Source of the DNA: Stictocephala bisonia
Lineage: Eukaryota > Arthropoda > Insecta > Hemiptera > Membracidae
DNA length: 64,000 nt
Assembly (NCBI GenBank): GCA_035578905.1
Contig: JAQJVL010000001.1
Span: forward strand, 1,276,501 to 1,340,500
Direction: 5' to 3'
Shown here: positions 1-10,400 of the stretch, one piece after another
Position numbering within the stretch: the first letter of the stretch is position 1
Layout of the letters: every line of letters begins with the position of its first letter
Made by a program: the position numbers and the translations under genes
Notes under the pieces: model-generated
Told to the model about the DNA's origin: nothing
What the model saw: the letters and a program-made list of their open reading frames with translations, nothing else
Database searches by the model: none

Positions 1-213
1 CTCGTCCACACTGAGGTCCATAGGCTCCTCCTTTGGTTCATTTTTTATATCTGTTCTGTTTCTAAGTTCAGTTAAAATTGGTTTATACTGTTTTTCTAAT
101 GTTTGTTCGGTATACATGTTACCCAACTTGAAAGCACGATACTTGCGGCGGACAGCATCTTGCAGCTGTATAATTCTTCTCGTAAGAGTTTGATGTTTAC
201 TGTTTTGCGACAT
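1..213 (-). CDS. Coiled-coil Polinton protein, N-terminal 71 codons (cut by window edge)
   Basis: An open frame of 71 codons starts at an ATG at 213-211 and is still open at base 1; it is short because the window cuts it. The first 50 residues are rich in K, R, L and Q with heptad-like spacing, followed by an acidic stretch with the motif EPKEEPMDLS. This matches the design of the full-length protein at 62965-63984, which has an N-terminal helix rich in K/R/L and then an acidic linker, and both lie next to the packaging or virion genes. Identity between the two is low by eye. A TATAAATA box on the minus strand at 295-288 lies about 75 bases upstream of the ATG and supports this start. The role is unknown, probably virion-associated. 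Confidence 0.7.
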   Translation of the reverse strand, partial: MSQNSKHQTLTRRIIQLQDAVRRKYRAFKLGNMYTEQTLEKQYKPILTELRNRTDIKNEPKEEPMDLSVDE

Positions 214-287
214 GTTACAAAGTTTGTTCTAGTTGTGGATCACACAGAGGCTTGTCGCTAACTGTTGTTGAAAATTAAAGTAGGTCG

Positions 288-295
288 TATTTATA
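288..295 (-). promoter_or_regulatory. TATA box for the coiled-coil gene
   Basis: Read on the minus strand this is TATAAATA, the same octamer found upstream of several genes of the right-hand element. It sits at the 3' border of the ATPase frame, about 75 bases before the ATG at 213. Confidence 0.5.
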
Positions 296-1045
296 TTACG
301 AGACTAGAAACTTGTCAAAGCTAACTCTGTATCTCCCTTTATCCAATTCACAGTCGTTACTAATACAGAAAAAACTGTACTTATCTTTCCAAGCTAAAGC
401 GCATATTTCTCTAAACTTTTCAAAAGTCATGTCCGTATTTACATGATCATTGTAAACATGTTTGAGATTTGTTTCGTCCTGTTTGAATAAAATAATCAAG
501 TTTGTATTATCTCTTACCAACTGTTTAGGTATCCTACTGTAGGTTTGTCCTATATAAAAGCAATCAATGTTATTATGTCGACCCATGGTAAAGTAGTTGC
601 GTATATTATCATGTTTTTCACACGCAATGTCGTCAAATATCATAATGGAGTTATTTTTAGCTTCTTTAGGCGGTAAGACTTTAGTATTTTCATCAAATAT
701 AAAGTATCCAATTTCCTTGGGTAAAACACTTTTTAAAAATTGATACTTGGGTTGATATAGGGACTTTGAGTAAATGTAAACATTTTCGAACCTCAATCCG
801 TTTGGATCGAACAACATGTTGAAAACAACGTTCGTTTTACCACAATTACTCGGTCCAGCCACTATGCACCTTATGGTGGATGGAAATAATGGTCCATGTT
901 TAATGTCACTACCTGTGCGTATAGTGTACATGTCAAAGTTTTCGACAGGTAGCTTTGTGTCCTGTTCAATAACACGCATTGTTGAGTTATGAATGAAAGT
1001 GTAAGGGAAGCCTTTATTTATACCAAGTCTTTCTTGTTCACCCAT
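296..1045 (-). CDS. Polinton genome-packaging ATPase (A32/FtsK-HerA type)
   Basis: This 249-residue protein is the P-loop ATPase that in Polintons and nucleocytoplasmic DNA viruses is thought to pump DNA into the capsid. Visible motifs are a Walker A GPSNCGKT at residues 64-71 and a Walker B SIMIFDD at 133-139. After Walker B come the family-typical MGRHNN block and a conserved QDETNLKHVYNDHVNTDM stretch. Length fits the family. The frame is intact. Its first 28 bases overlap the end of the integrase gene at 1018-1045, which suggests translation from a shared message or close-packed transcripts. An earlier start is not available because the overlap already reaches into integrase. Confidence 0.93.
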   Translation of the reverse strand: MGEQERLGINKGFPYTFIHNSTMRVIEQDTKLPVENFDMYTIRTGSDIKHGPLFPSTIRCIVAGPSNCGKTNVVFNMLFDPNGLRFENVYIYSKSLYQPKYQFLKSVLPKEIGYFIFDENTKVLPPKEAKNNSIMIFDDIACEKHDNIRNYFTMGRHNNIDCFYIGQTYSRIPKQLVRDNTNLIILFKQDETNLKHVYNDHVNTDMTFEKFREICALAWKDKYSFFCISNDCELDKGRYRVSFDKFLVS

Positions 1046-1947
1046 GTATTGTGTTTACCGTCGTATCCTGCCCATTTAACTAATACTTTGTTTCCTTTTT
1101 TTCTAAGTACTTTTTCAACCAGGTATACATCATCTGTTTTGGATTTTTGTAGCTCTTTTTCGTAGAAACTTCCTTTGATGACGTCACCAGTATGGTCTTT
1201 GAGGAGGTAGGTTGTAGGAATAGTAGTTTGGACTTTGTACACAGTAAATATCTCGTTAGTCCAGTTGGGTAGGTATCCTTTGTCAAAGACTTTTTTATAC
1301 TTACTTATCCTCACCTTGTCGCCTACTTTAAAACGGACCTTTTTATCCACTTTCTTGTATTTTTGTCTATTTTTATTAATGTTTTTTCTTACTATGTTTT
1401 CATTTCTTTTGTTCACATGACTTGGAGCCATGCCAATAGTTTTATGTTTTCTTGTGTTGTATTCTTCCAACAAAGAAGGTAGTATCTTGACCCATTGATA
1501 CTTACCTTGCTCCGTGAACTTTCGCCACATTAATGATTTAAGGCTACGGTTGAACCGCTCTACGATGGACGCCTTCTTATCACTGTAGCTCGAGTAATGG
1601 TTTATACCATATTTTTTCATTAGCTTTGTGAATCCTACGTTGTTGAATTCTTTACCTGCATCTGTTTGTAAATGTTTCATTTTATTGGACTTTAATACGG
1701 GTGTTATGGCTTTAACGATTTCTGGACCAGTCTTATCTTTTAATGGGACAGCAAAGGCGTATTTGGTAAAGCAGTTGATTACTGTGAGAATGTACTTGTA
1801 GCCCTTGTTAAACTTTGAGTATGGTATCATTTCGACCAAGTCAGCTTGGAACAAGTCTTGTATTCCCTTAACTTCTACAGGTCTAGTAGGGAATTTTTTT
1901 CTAACTGGAGCATGTAGCTCCCTTGCTATCTGCTCTCTTACACTCAT
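1018..1947 (-). CDS. Polinton integrase (RVE superfamily) with C-terminal chromodomain
   Basis: This 309-residue retroviral-type integrase joins element DNA to host DNA. The catalytic D,D,E triad is visible: D36 in QADLVEM, D96 in TDAGKE and E130 in SIVERFNR, with the D96 to E130 spacing near the usual 35. The N-terminal block IARELHAPVRKKFP is typical of Polinton integrases. Residues 200-250 look like a small barrel DNA-binding domain (KVGDKVRISK). Residues 274-309 match a chromodomain (YLVEKVLRKKGNKVLVKWAGY), which may guide integration to marked chromatin. The frame is intact and ends inside the start of the ATPase gene. Confidence 0.95.
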   Translation of the reverse strand: MSVREQIARELHAPVRKKFPTRPVEVKGIQDLFQADLVEMIPYSKFNKGYKYILTVINCFTKYAFAVPLKDKTGPEIVKAITPVLKSNKMKHLQTDAGKEFNNVGFTKLMKKYGINHYSSYSDKKASIVERFNRSLKSLMWRKFTEQGKYQWVKILPSLLEEYNTRKHKTIGMAPSHVNKRNENIVRKNINKNRQKYKKVDKKVRFKVGDKVRISKYKKVFDKGYLPNWTNEIFTVYKVQTTIPTTYLLKDHTGDVIKGSFYEKELQKSKTDDVYLVEKVLRKKGNKVLVKWAGYDGKHNTWVNKKDLV

Positions 1948-2681
1948 AGTGGAAGAATGGAAGGGTTTAGGTAAAGTTTAACAATTTATTTGGATTTTTT
2001 TGTGTATAGAGCCCCAACCTCGACCTATACGGTGGCAGTCGACCATAAAAATAATAGAAATAAAGTTTACTGCCTCCCGGCCAATTGTAAAGCCTTCCCT
2101 AACGAGCAACACACATTCGCTTTTGGATACGGGTTTTTACGCCCCAGAGCCACATTCGCTTTTGGATACGGGTTTTTACGCCCCAGAGCCACATTCGCTT
2201 TTGGATACGGGTTTTTACGCCCCAGAGCCACATTCGCTTTTGGATACGGGTTTTTACGCCCCAGAGCCACATTCGCTTTTGGATACGGGTTTTTACGCCC
2301 CAGAGCCACATTCGCTTTTGGATACGGGTTTTTACGCCCCAGAGCCACATTCATACAGTTGCTCGAAAGGTACAGGCACTGTTAGTTGCAAAATTCATCT
2401 AATTATTTGCACAAATATCTCTAACAGCAAATTGAATTAAAGGTAGGCCATTAATAAACCTACAGTTTGGAGAGTATTGTTGAATTGATTTTGGAAGGAT
2501 TAATTGATTAATTTCGAAAAGGTTGTTAAAGGTTTTACAAAGTTCCGATGTAGTGGGATCGATGCCATTAGTGCGATAAGGATGGATGTGGTGGGGAGGG
2601 AGTGGTGGACAGTCATGGAGTGGATGGAGTAGGGCTAAAACGACTTACGTCAAGATGAGTTTACTTTTGTAAGGTACGTTT
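1948..2681. other. Integrase-polB spacer with minisatellite
   Basis: No protein could be recognised between the integrase start and the polymerase end. The stretch holds the 39-bp array described separately, a G-rich purine run near 2580-2635 and no clear TATA box for the integrase. The open frames seen here on both strands come from the repeat unit being a multiple of three. Confidence 0.6.
2112..2352. repeat. 39-bp tandem repeat, about six near-identical copies
   Basis: Units begin with CACATTCGCTTTTGGATACG and continue to CCCAGAGC. Copies start at 2112, 2151 and every 39 bases to 2307, with essentially no divergence, so the array is young or homogenised. Because 39 is divisible by three, four frames stay open through it and give 13-residue repeat peptides, none of which resembles a known protein. 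It lies inside the Polinton, between integrase and polB. Confidence 0.95.
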
Positions 2682-3506
2682 TTATTTTAGTTTTGGTTTT
2701 TTAGTTGTGTAATCATGGTCGTGTTCTAAAGCTCGTTTTTTGTTAATTAAATGGTGACCGTAGGCCAAAGTATCTATGCCGTTTTCCAAAATGTAGCGTT
2801 TGTCGTCAAAGGGGGAAAGTGATAATTTTGAAATGTGTTGTGTGTAAATTGTATGTTTTTCACTACGGATGTTTAGAGCGGATGTTGTTTTTGTCAAATG
2901 ATTAAGCAAACAGTCTTTGTACATTTCATGTTTCAATTGTTTTTTTATCGCGACTCGGGGGACACCTTTGGCTACCTTCTTTTCCTCTAGATTAGAATTT
3001 AGAACCGAGTAGCATTTCGCTCTCAAGCCAATTATTTCCCTAGCCGGATTTGAGTTTAGTTCATCTTTAAATTTTCCTAACGCTTTTTTGTTTATATCAC
3101 TGTAACATTGGTGGCTAGGTGGATAGTCGGACGTGTCAAAAAGGTGTAATTCGTTTTTCATATCTGTGTAAACGTCGGGAGTATATACGTTGTAGAATAG
3201 TGAGTCTATGTCAGTCATACAATGTTTTATGTTTTTCCCATACTTTGCAATTGCCCAGTTGTAGTGAAAGTTGTACATTATTGATTTTGAAATTTCCAAT
3301 ACTGTAAATCCAACATAAATGGGTCTGTTTAGGAAAATTGTTTGTTTTTTTAAAGCCAATCCCGCGATATCTTTATTGTATGCGAAAAATGTTTTAAGTC
3401 TGGGACTAGCTGTCCATTTGACCAATTGTTTTTCGTTATTTACTAGTTTAAAATCAATACGCGACCTAACATTTTCCGATGATTTCCCGTACGTAGCGTT
3501 GTTCAT
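2682..3506 (-). pseudogene. polB: Protein-primed DNA polymerase B, C-terminal piece (broken gene)
   Basis: This 274-codon frame carries the palm and thumb end of Polinton polB. Motif B is at residues 2-12 (NNATYGKSSEN) and motif C is MTDIDSLF at 97-104, with both catalytic aspartates D99 and D101 present but the usual T between them replaced by I. It starts at the ATG inside motif B only because the frame changes there: the preceding frame ends at 3506 in a run of seven T followed by AATTAA, and one lost base explains the change. A basic tail (TTKKPKLK) ends the protein. Confidence 0.9.
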
Positions 3507-5473
3507 TAATTAAAAAAATCTTTTTCAAAATTATTTTTGGCACATTTTCTTTTCTCTGTATTAAAATTGATAAATGAGGCTAACCAGGCAGACTGTTTAA
3601 AACTTAGAGCTCTGTGAATTTTGGTCAGTACAAGTCCAAGTTGTAAGTAAAGTTTTAGAGTCTTGTAGAGTACAACGTACTTGGTTTTGTCACACAGTGT
3701 GGTTAGTAATTTTTCAGTCTTTGGAGGTTTATAGTCGAGTTCATGAAGTAGGTCCTTACAGTATGGGGAAAGCATGTCGTCTGTCACCATTTTTCTTTCT
3801 GGGGCCAGGGGAAAGTCAGAATGTAAGTCATGTAGGTGGTCAGGGTAGTGTAAGTCAACTTCTAGAATGTAACCGGTGTCGGAGTCTTCGGGTACTTTTG
3901 TAATGTCAATGTTTCGGGGGTCAGTCCACTTAAAGTCAGACTCTGGGAGTCTATCAGATAGACTGGTTCCATAGAGGTTGTTACAATCTAGATAAAGTAG
4001 GTAATTAGTTGGTTTTGTGTTGTCAAAGTTGGGTAAGTAAGGGTTGTTGGCCTGGGCGTACCGGTTAGGTATCATGGAGACACCGCCCCGGATCCCAGAC
4101 TCGACAAAGACGTGCTGGACAATGTCTGTAAGTAGTTCGAGTTTTACGTCAGTCATTTTCAGCATGGAGTTCCATGCTAGTCCGGGGGCAGAGTAGACGT
4201 TACAGGGGTCAATACCGTAGTAAGTCATACTGGTAGTTCTAAAATTTTCAAACACGTCGGCAAGTAATAGTACGTCTGAGAGTAAGTAAAGGTCGTGATA
4301 TTGTTTCAAAGTGGTCATACCAAAGGTTGACCACACAGTCTGTGCGTGTGTGTAGTCTTCGTCAGTGATATGTGTTTTGGTTAAGTCATTGTAGAATGCC
4401 TCCTTGGGAGGCAGTTCAATATCATTAAATTTTGATTCGTCTGTCATGTAAGTGTAGGGAAAGACGCCTTTGCGTAGTAGTAAGTCTGTGTTGGTCATAC
4501 ACTGCCCTAAAATTTTGAATTTTGATGCCCCGTCAGAAACTAAGTTGGACACAAGTGTGTCCAAAGAAGCGTTAAGGAATTGGAGTGAGTCCAAAAATCG
4601 TAAAGATTCAAGGGTGACTGAAATGTACCGCTCACTGGTTGTAGCGATACATGACAGTTTTTCTTTTTTGAATTTACCTAACCCTTGGATCAAGTGGTGG
4701 CAGTCATAACCTCTGAGGTTATGGAAAAATACAGGAATGTGATTGGGAACTTTATAATTTAGATTGCATGAATTGTGGGCAGGTCCCAAGAACTGCCCCG
4801 TTAGGTGATTATGATTGGCCACTTTGTCTCCGTGTAAAGGTTTTTGACAAAGGTGACAGGTGGTAGCATTTTGGAAAATAATTTTGTCTTGCGGAGACAT
4901 ATTAATAGGAATGTTTTTATGAATAATTGGTAAGAGCTCTTTAGACTCATCAATCAAACAATTTAGAAAAGTATCTACAACGTCGGGGCCGCTATAGACT
5001 TTGGGTTGCTTTACTGGTTTGCCATTACTATCAATGATTACATAGCAAAAACCAGAGGGGACTTGATGGGCAGTGTTGGTAGTGTGTGAAGTAGTAGGGT
5101 CGTTAATTGTAGTAGGGATAGGTACAACAAAAGATTCAAAATCACAATAAATAGTGAAGGGGACTTTATGAGTTAGAGTGTAATTTTTAAAGGACATGTA
5201 TTTTTCGTCATCAGTAGGAAGTCTGGTCTTTTGTGCACCGTGTGGTGAACACAAAGGTAAGTGGTTAGTAAGTAAGTCATTAGTATGAAATCTGTGTAGG
5301 CAGTAGTCACAGTAGTACATAGCTGGGTTGTGTTTACTCAAGTGAGCTAAAAGTCGGGACATGTGAGTGATCAGACAGTAGTGAGTAGTTGTGTCAGTAG
5401 TCAGTAGTAACAAGTTGATGTGGTGAGCTCTAAATTTTTCTCTAAATTTCGTGTTTTTCAAAACCAAATACAT
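3506..5473 (-). pseudogene. polB: Protein-primed DNA polymerase B, central piece (broken gene)
   Basis: This 655-codon frame holds the 3'-5' exonuclease and the start of the polymerase domain. A Cys/His zinc-finger-like motif lies at residues 55-75 (CDYC...H...C). Exo I is CDFES at 110-114, Exo II is in FLDSLQF at 293-299, and Exo III is YLLSDVLLLADVFEN at 396-410. A second zinc-like region CHLC...HNHLTG...HNSCNLNY (207-240), similar to a recombination endonuclease VII finger, is usual for Polinton polB. Polymerase motif A is LDCNNLYG at 495-502. The apparent first residues (MYLVLKNTK) are an out-of-frame reading of the upstream piece, so the ATG at 5473 is not the real start. Frameshifts lie at both ends. 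Confidence 0.92.
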
Positions 5474-6110
5474 TTACAGAGATAGCAGGGTTCAATTTTT
5501 CAAATTTATCTAAATCGGTAATTTTGACAGGATAGCTAATCCCAGACATGTTTAATTTAGATTCAAGTTTTTTGTAATAACTTACTCGCCTTTGTTTATC
5601 GGGGTACAATTGGGCAAGTACAGAGTACAGGAAACATTTTTGATCGTCATTTTTTATATTTACAATTCCTTTAGAAGGGTGAGAAATTTTTTTCGGGGTG
5701 GGTATGAAAGAAGAGGCGTACAAGGGTTGAAATTTAACAATAAACAGATCGAGTCGTAAAACATTTTCTATTACCCACCCACTACCTTGACTTACCCACT
5801 TAGCCACGCTTTCTAAAATTTTGTCTGTAGCCTCAGAGTATTGTACATCTAGAGAATCGGAAGGTAGCAAGGGACGAGTTTTGCCGTGAAAGAAGGGAGT
5901 GGTGGTAATTTCTTCGTTGTTAACAATTTTGGAAAATTTAATATGGATCGCGATGTACCATTTTACTCCCCCGAGCCGGTTTAGGTGTTTATTTATTTCG
6001 ACCATGATTTTATTTTTATGACTAGTAAGTACGTTAAGGAGATCAGGGTCGGAAGTGTCAAATTGACTGGAGATTGTGACTAGGTTATCATTAATGGCAA
6101 AGGATTCCAT
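5442..6110 (-). pseudogene. polB: Protein-primed DNA polymerase B, N-terminal piece (broken gene)
   Basis: This 222-codon frame is the N-terminal region of Polinton polB. Family-typical blocks are GSGWVIENVLRLDLFIVKFQPL (residues about 108-129, the longest run quoted here in part), a PTPKKI block, the INIKNDDQKCFLYSVLAQLYP-type block, and a final SVNVFGFE just before a premature stop. The family continues directly from there into the region coded by the next frame, so a +1-equivalent shift near 5450-5460 broke it. The ATG at 6110 is supported by a minus-strand TATA box at 6333-6326. Confidence 0.9.
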
Positions 6111-6325
6111 CTTTGGTAATTAAATTTACTTTAAATTGATTAAAAATTAATTATTAAATTAAAGTAAAACAAAGGGCACAAATTCAAAATACCGTACAGA
6201 GAACAAAGAATAAAGTATTTATGATGAGAATAATTGTATTTAATATCGAGTAAGAGCAAAGTGAAGACACGTCTGATCAGTAAGAGCGCAAGAGCAGAAG
6301 TGAGAAAGATTGATTGTGTTGGTCG

Positions 6326-6333
6326 TTTATATA
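6326..6333 (-). promoter_or_regulatory. TATA box of the polB transcription unit
   Basis: On the minus strand the sequence is TATATAAA, preceded by a GC-bearing stretch. A start site about 30 bases on gives a 5' leader near 190 bases before the polB ATG at 6110. There is no competing TATA closer to the gene. Confidence 0.55.
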
Positions 6334-6339
6334 GGGATG

Positions 6340-7325
6340 GATGAGGTAGGGGGCAATTAGGTCACGCGCCTGTTCAGACATGAAAATCCAATTACGTAAT
6401 CCCGTGTAGATTCAGACATGAAACTCTGATTACGTCATCCTGTGTGGTAACGGAAGCAGATGTGATAACAGATGACCTTTGAGGTCAGTGTTACATTAAT
6501 CAGCACAGCATGGACGCTCCATGTGCTAACCTTAGAGGTCAAGTGATGTGATAACAGCGATAAAGCGTGGCCATATTGCGTTTGTTATGGTGTATATTGC
6601 CACAGAGTAGCAATTCCCTGCGCATGCGTCACCCACTCACAGCTGATGTCGCCAGGTCCGCTCCGATCAACGTTGCCACTAGGGGCGCTGCGATCACGTC
6701 AGCCATATTACATTTATTATAGTGTTTATATGAAATAATCCACAGAGTAACAACGCGCATGCGCGCCCGACCAGCATACGACGTGTACGAAGGTAGCCGA
6801 CAGTCGCCGGAAGTATCCGAAGGAAAAGACGCCCTATTGGATCCGGTTGTCATATTTTTACATTTATTATAGTGTAAAGTCCGCCATATTGGATGAGGAA
6901 TTTTGGGAGGGAATTTGAGGAGGGAAAGACGCCATATTGGACAAAAAAGTGCATTTTATATAGTATAACATGGAAAAAGACGCCATATTGGACAAAAAAG
7001 TGTATTTTATATAGTATAACAAGGTTAACAGTGAATTTTATTTAGTATAACATGGAAAAAGTTAGGTTAAGACTGTATTTTATATAGTATAACAAGGTTA
7101 ACAGTGTATTTCATATAGTATGATGTGGGAATTTGGAGGGAAATTTGGGAATTTGAGGGAAATTTGAGGTTAGGAAAAGTGAGGTTAGGAAATTTGGCGG
7201 GAATTTGGGAATTTGGCGGGAAATTTGAGGCTAGGAAAAGTGAGGTTAGGAAATTTGGCGGGAAATGGGCGCCGCCATCTTGGAAAAGTCACGTGACCGC
7301 CGCCATCTTGAAAGTCCAAAGGTAA
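6340..7325. promoter_or_regulatory. Promoter-like array at the Polinton polymerase end (E2F, YY1, NRF1, E-box motifs)
   Basis: This GC-richer block upstream of polB is packed with recognisable metazoan factor sites. E2F-like TTTGGCGGGAAW occurs at 7193, 7212 and 7254. YY1/Pho-like GCCATNTTG occurs at 6883, 6931, 6982, 7274 and 7302, two of them as GCCGCCATCTTG. NRF1-like GCGCATGCG cores are at 6620 and 6755, and an E-box CACGTG is at 7290. Diverged tandem copies are visible: a 130-150-bp unit from about 6570 to 6900 sharing CATTTATTATAGTG and CACAGAGTARCAA, then shorter repeats with TTATATAGTATAAC (6957-7110) and GAAATTTG-type purine repeats (7130-7265). No gene is recognised here. It may overlap the terminal inverted repeat. 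Confidence 0.6.
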
Positions 7326-8951
7326 AAGTGGGTCTATTTCGCCCACCAATGTACTACTAATGTTAACTGATTTTGGTAAAATAGAAGTTATATGCATTTT
7401 AAATAGAGTTAAATATGATTATTATATATTTTGTGTAGTAAATTGAAAATTGATGGTCTATTTTACTTTAATGCTGTATTTTGTACGTATTATCGGTATA
7501 ATTATTTTTTTAAAGACAATTTTTCAATATTAAGTTCATTATCAAAGTACTCATTCATAGACTTTACATAGGTAACTAATTTTTAGATCCCTCTTCAACC
7601 TCAATATTTACAGGCAAGAAAACCTGAAATTACGATAGTTAACCATGTTACCAGGCCCTGCTAGTAATGTGATGTAAATGATCGACAACTGTCCTACCTA
7701 TTATCAAGAACGTCAGTCTCACCCGACAACCTGTAAACTGTAGCCTACAGGCACTGTACCTCACGTGTTCATTAACGTGACAATCATCCGATCAATGATG
7801 AATCTCTTGTGAAGATATAAACTCCATAACAATTAAATGAAAAAAATACCCTAAAAATTTTTCAGTTATAATTTAAAGACTCTTTATAATGCTCCTTGGT
7901 AGTTCACCGGAACGATAATTTATTTTACAGCATCAAAGAGTCTTTTGATCAGTAAACAATGAAAGTGTCAGAAGGTCAAAGGTCGGTGTCGTGGCTAAAA
8001 TAATGTGGAATTGAATAACCATGTCACATTGACACATGGAGAAGATCCCGAGGGGTCTAAATGTGATTGTCAATTAGCTGTCCTTTACAGTCAATATATA
8101 GAAGGGTTGATGGGCCCTTGTTGTTTTGGCTTTAAGCTATTTGTAGTAGTTTCGTTAGGAGTTAGTATCTCTAGACTTTGTTCTAAAATACTATCAGATT
8201 TATCAGAGTAGATCTTGCTAAGTCCGAAGCTTTTGCAGTTAATCAGAACAGCTAAAGTCATGTCTTTAGATAAGAATATATAAATTTAGACAATGTATAG
8301 AGAGGAAAATCCTCATATACCAGTTCCAAAGGGCCACAGTCCTGTTTGTGAAACCTATTCAATGAGTTAAGTTGCGAACATCAGATAAGTTGTGTATTAA
8401 TACCTTGGAATTAGAATTGTACCATAGTCATAGAAATGAAATATATAGAACAAAACTTAGAAATAGTGTTAAATTATTTATTTTCAGTCGAAGACCTAAT
8501 ACTAACATTCACAACCATTCAACGACTGTTTCTCTGAGAGAATGACGACTAGCTAACTAATCACTCATAACAAGTGTAACGGACAGTCATTGACTATCTG
8601 ATCACCTGCTATTTACCTCCAACACCGGTAGAATTACTCACCCATATACGCAAGGTGGTGATAAAGCATTCACCCACCCATACACGCACGGTGGAATTAC
8701 CCACCCTTTTGGGGTTGGTACTACAGACTATTCTAAATTAATTTTTAACTTTCTATTTAAAGATTGAGATACAGATTTTTCATTATCATATCTTTATCTT
8801 CTAAGTCTTTAAAAACCTGATCTGATCTGAAAATAGTATTTTATAAAAGTGTTTTGCTTTCATAGTTTTTTTTTTAATTTTATTATCTTTAGTATTAAGG
8901 TTTTCATCACGGGTAACATTATTTACATTTTGTCGGTAATGGCATTTTAAA

Positions 8952-8953
<2 letters not shown>
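7326..8953. other. Gene-free AT-rich DNA
   Basis: No supported gene. Short open frames are not conserved-looking and have no coding pattern. At 8640-8710 there are two imperfect copies of a unit with CACCCACCCATACACG, a small member of the minisatellite family seen in longer arrays at 32.5, 37.8 and 41.2 kb. Confidence 0.6.

Positions 8954-9001
<48 letters not shown>
8954..9001. repeat. (AT)n microsatellite
   Basis: An uninterrupted run of about 24 AT dinucleotides. A run of alternating I and Y residues in the frame across it is an artefact of the repeat. Confidence 0.98.
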
Positions 9002-9003
<2 letters not shown>

Positions 9004-10136
9004 CCATTGCAAATCTACTTAAATGCATAAATGAAAATAACTTGAATGTATCTCTTGAATTTTCATCATTTTATTATATCTGGAATTTACGTGAAACACA
9101 AAAGTCATGTGTCACATTTGCGAAATCCAACTACAAATATAGAGTTGAATGGTTAAATTTTAATGTCATACTTAGTTTATAAACATAAAGAAGTGGTCAA
9201 GAAACACTCCATAACCTAATGTGGGAGTTTAAAATTAATATAAATTTAAAGAAAAAGATAAAAGTATAGTGGAGAAAAGAGATACGTCATATCTGAAAAT
9301 TGAGAAGGAAGGCAGTAAAAACAACACATATCAGTGGCAACTGCAACCTCGTAAATATCATAGAGGCAACTGAGAATTCTCTACTCCTTAACCCTTTCAG
9401 CGCCAGGTAATTTTTTTAAGGTGTGCTCCAAAGAAACTGAAGGAGAAGTAATCATATTAGAAGAAAAATATACAACGTACTAAAAAAAAAAAAAAACTTA
9501 TTGTAATGAACTGCAGCCTCTCAAAATTTTACCACTGACTTTGTAGTTAAAATTAACAAACTTCTCTTTAACATAAGACATGTTATATTATATAGGAGAG
9601 TGTTTTTTTAGCACTAAACTGAAGCCAAAATAGTAAAACATATTAATTTTTTTACTTAAATATAGAGTTTTATAAAACATAGAACGAAATAAGAAATTGA
9701 CACTACAATGGTAAAACCATAACCGATGAAATAGAACTGTCTTACTTTGTTAGACAGTTTACACTAAACATTTCAAGTAGTAATTATTTCAAATTGACAA
9801 TAATTACAGTTAAAAAAAAACACAAAATTTAACGATGTCTCTATTTAAAGCTGGTCTCTAAACTAAATAGATGTAATCAACTCTTTCTAAAGAGGTGATG
9901 GTCTGCCACACGGGTATGTACTTGCTTCAATTTTTTCAAAGTGTATACCACTAATATCCCAATCACAAAGTCAAGAACATTTATACATGAAGATTATATT
10001 GCTTAAGCCTAGCAACACAAGGACTTCCCTGCTACCGAAGAAACATTCACAAGTGACCTAGCAGTCCTCGAAGAATATTTTACTACTTGAAAGCTAAATC
10101 GTATCCAGTCAGTCATAATAGACATTTCTGTTTCAT
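9002..10136. other. Gene-free AT-rich DNA
   Basis: Nothing recognisable apart from A-runs (for example at 9481-9495). No coding frame or RNA gene could be supported. Confidence 0.6.
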
Positions 10137-10400
10137 TTAATAACAGTGGCTACAATAAATTAAACCAATAAGCACTTATCTGTCATGTTATCAGTAAAGC
10201 TAACGTTATTTATAAATGTTTAGTCACAGTAGTTATTTCTGTTACAACTCAACTAACAGTGGCTACAATAAATTAAACCAAGCAGCACTTATCTGTCGTG
10301 TTATCAGTAAAGCTAACGTCATTTATAAACGTTTAGTCACAGTAGTTATTTATGTTACAACTCAACTAACAGTGGTTGAAAGAAAGTAAACCATTTACCA
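10137..10400. repeat. Tandem duplication of about 116 bp
   Basis: Copies begin with AACAGTGGCTACAATAAATT at about 10141 and 10257, with the same later landmarks (CACTTATCTGTC, GTTATCAGTAAAGCTAACGT and GTTTAGTCACAGTAGTTATT). A third, diverged partial copy starts near 10369. The first two differ at only a few positions. Confidence 0.9.

Larger units (their letters stand above)
1..7325 (-). mobile_element. Polinton/Maverick element, polymerase end (partial)
   Basis: Minus-strand polB, integrase, packaging ATPase and a coiled-coil protein sit next to each other, a combination known only from Polinton/Maverick elements and the related adintoviruses. The element runs off the left edge, so its capsid genes are not seen. 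The right boundary is not sharp. I place it near 7325 because the promoter-like repeats with GC-rich motifs stop there and ordinary AT-rich DNA begins. The terminal inverted repeat and target duplication cannot be shown without the other end. The polymerase has two frameshifts, so this copy is decayed, although integrase and ATPase are still open. Confidence 0.9.

Noticed and set aside
2067..2440. Frames of 83-146 codons across the 39-bp array
   Set aside because: Open on four frames simply because of the repeat length; no domain.
3495..3525. Programmed -1 frameshift in polB at the T7 run
   Set aside because: A -1 slip at the T run meets TAA at once, and the second break near 5455 has no slippery heptamer, so mutation or sequencing error is simpler.
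6629..6853. 74-codon minus-strand frame as a small Polinton gene
   Set aside because: It lies within the promoter-like repeats, and its sequence follows NRF1-type palindromes rather than a protein pattern.
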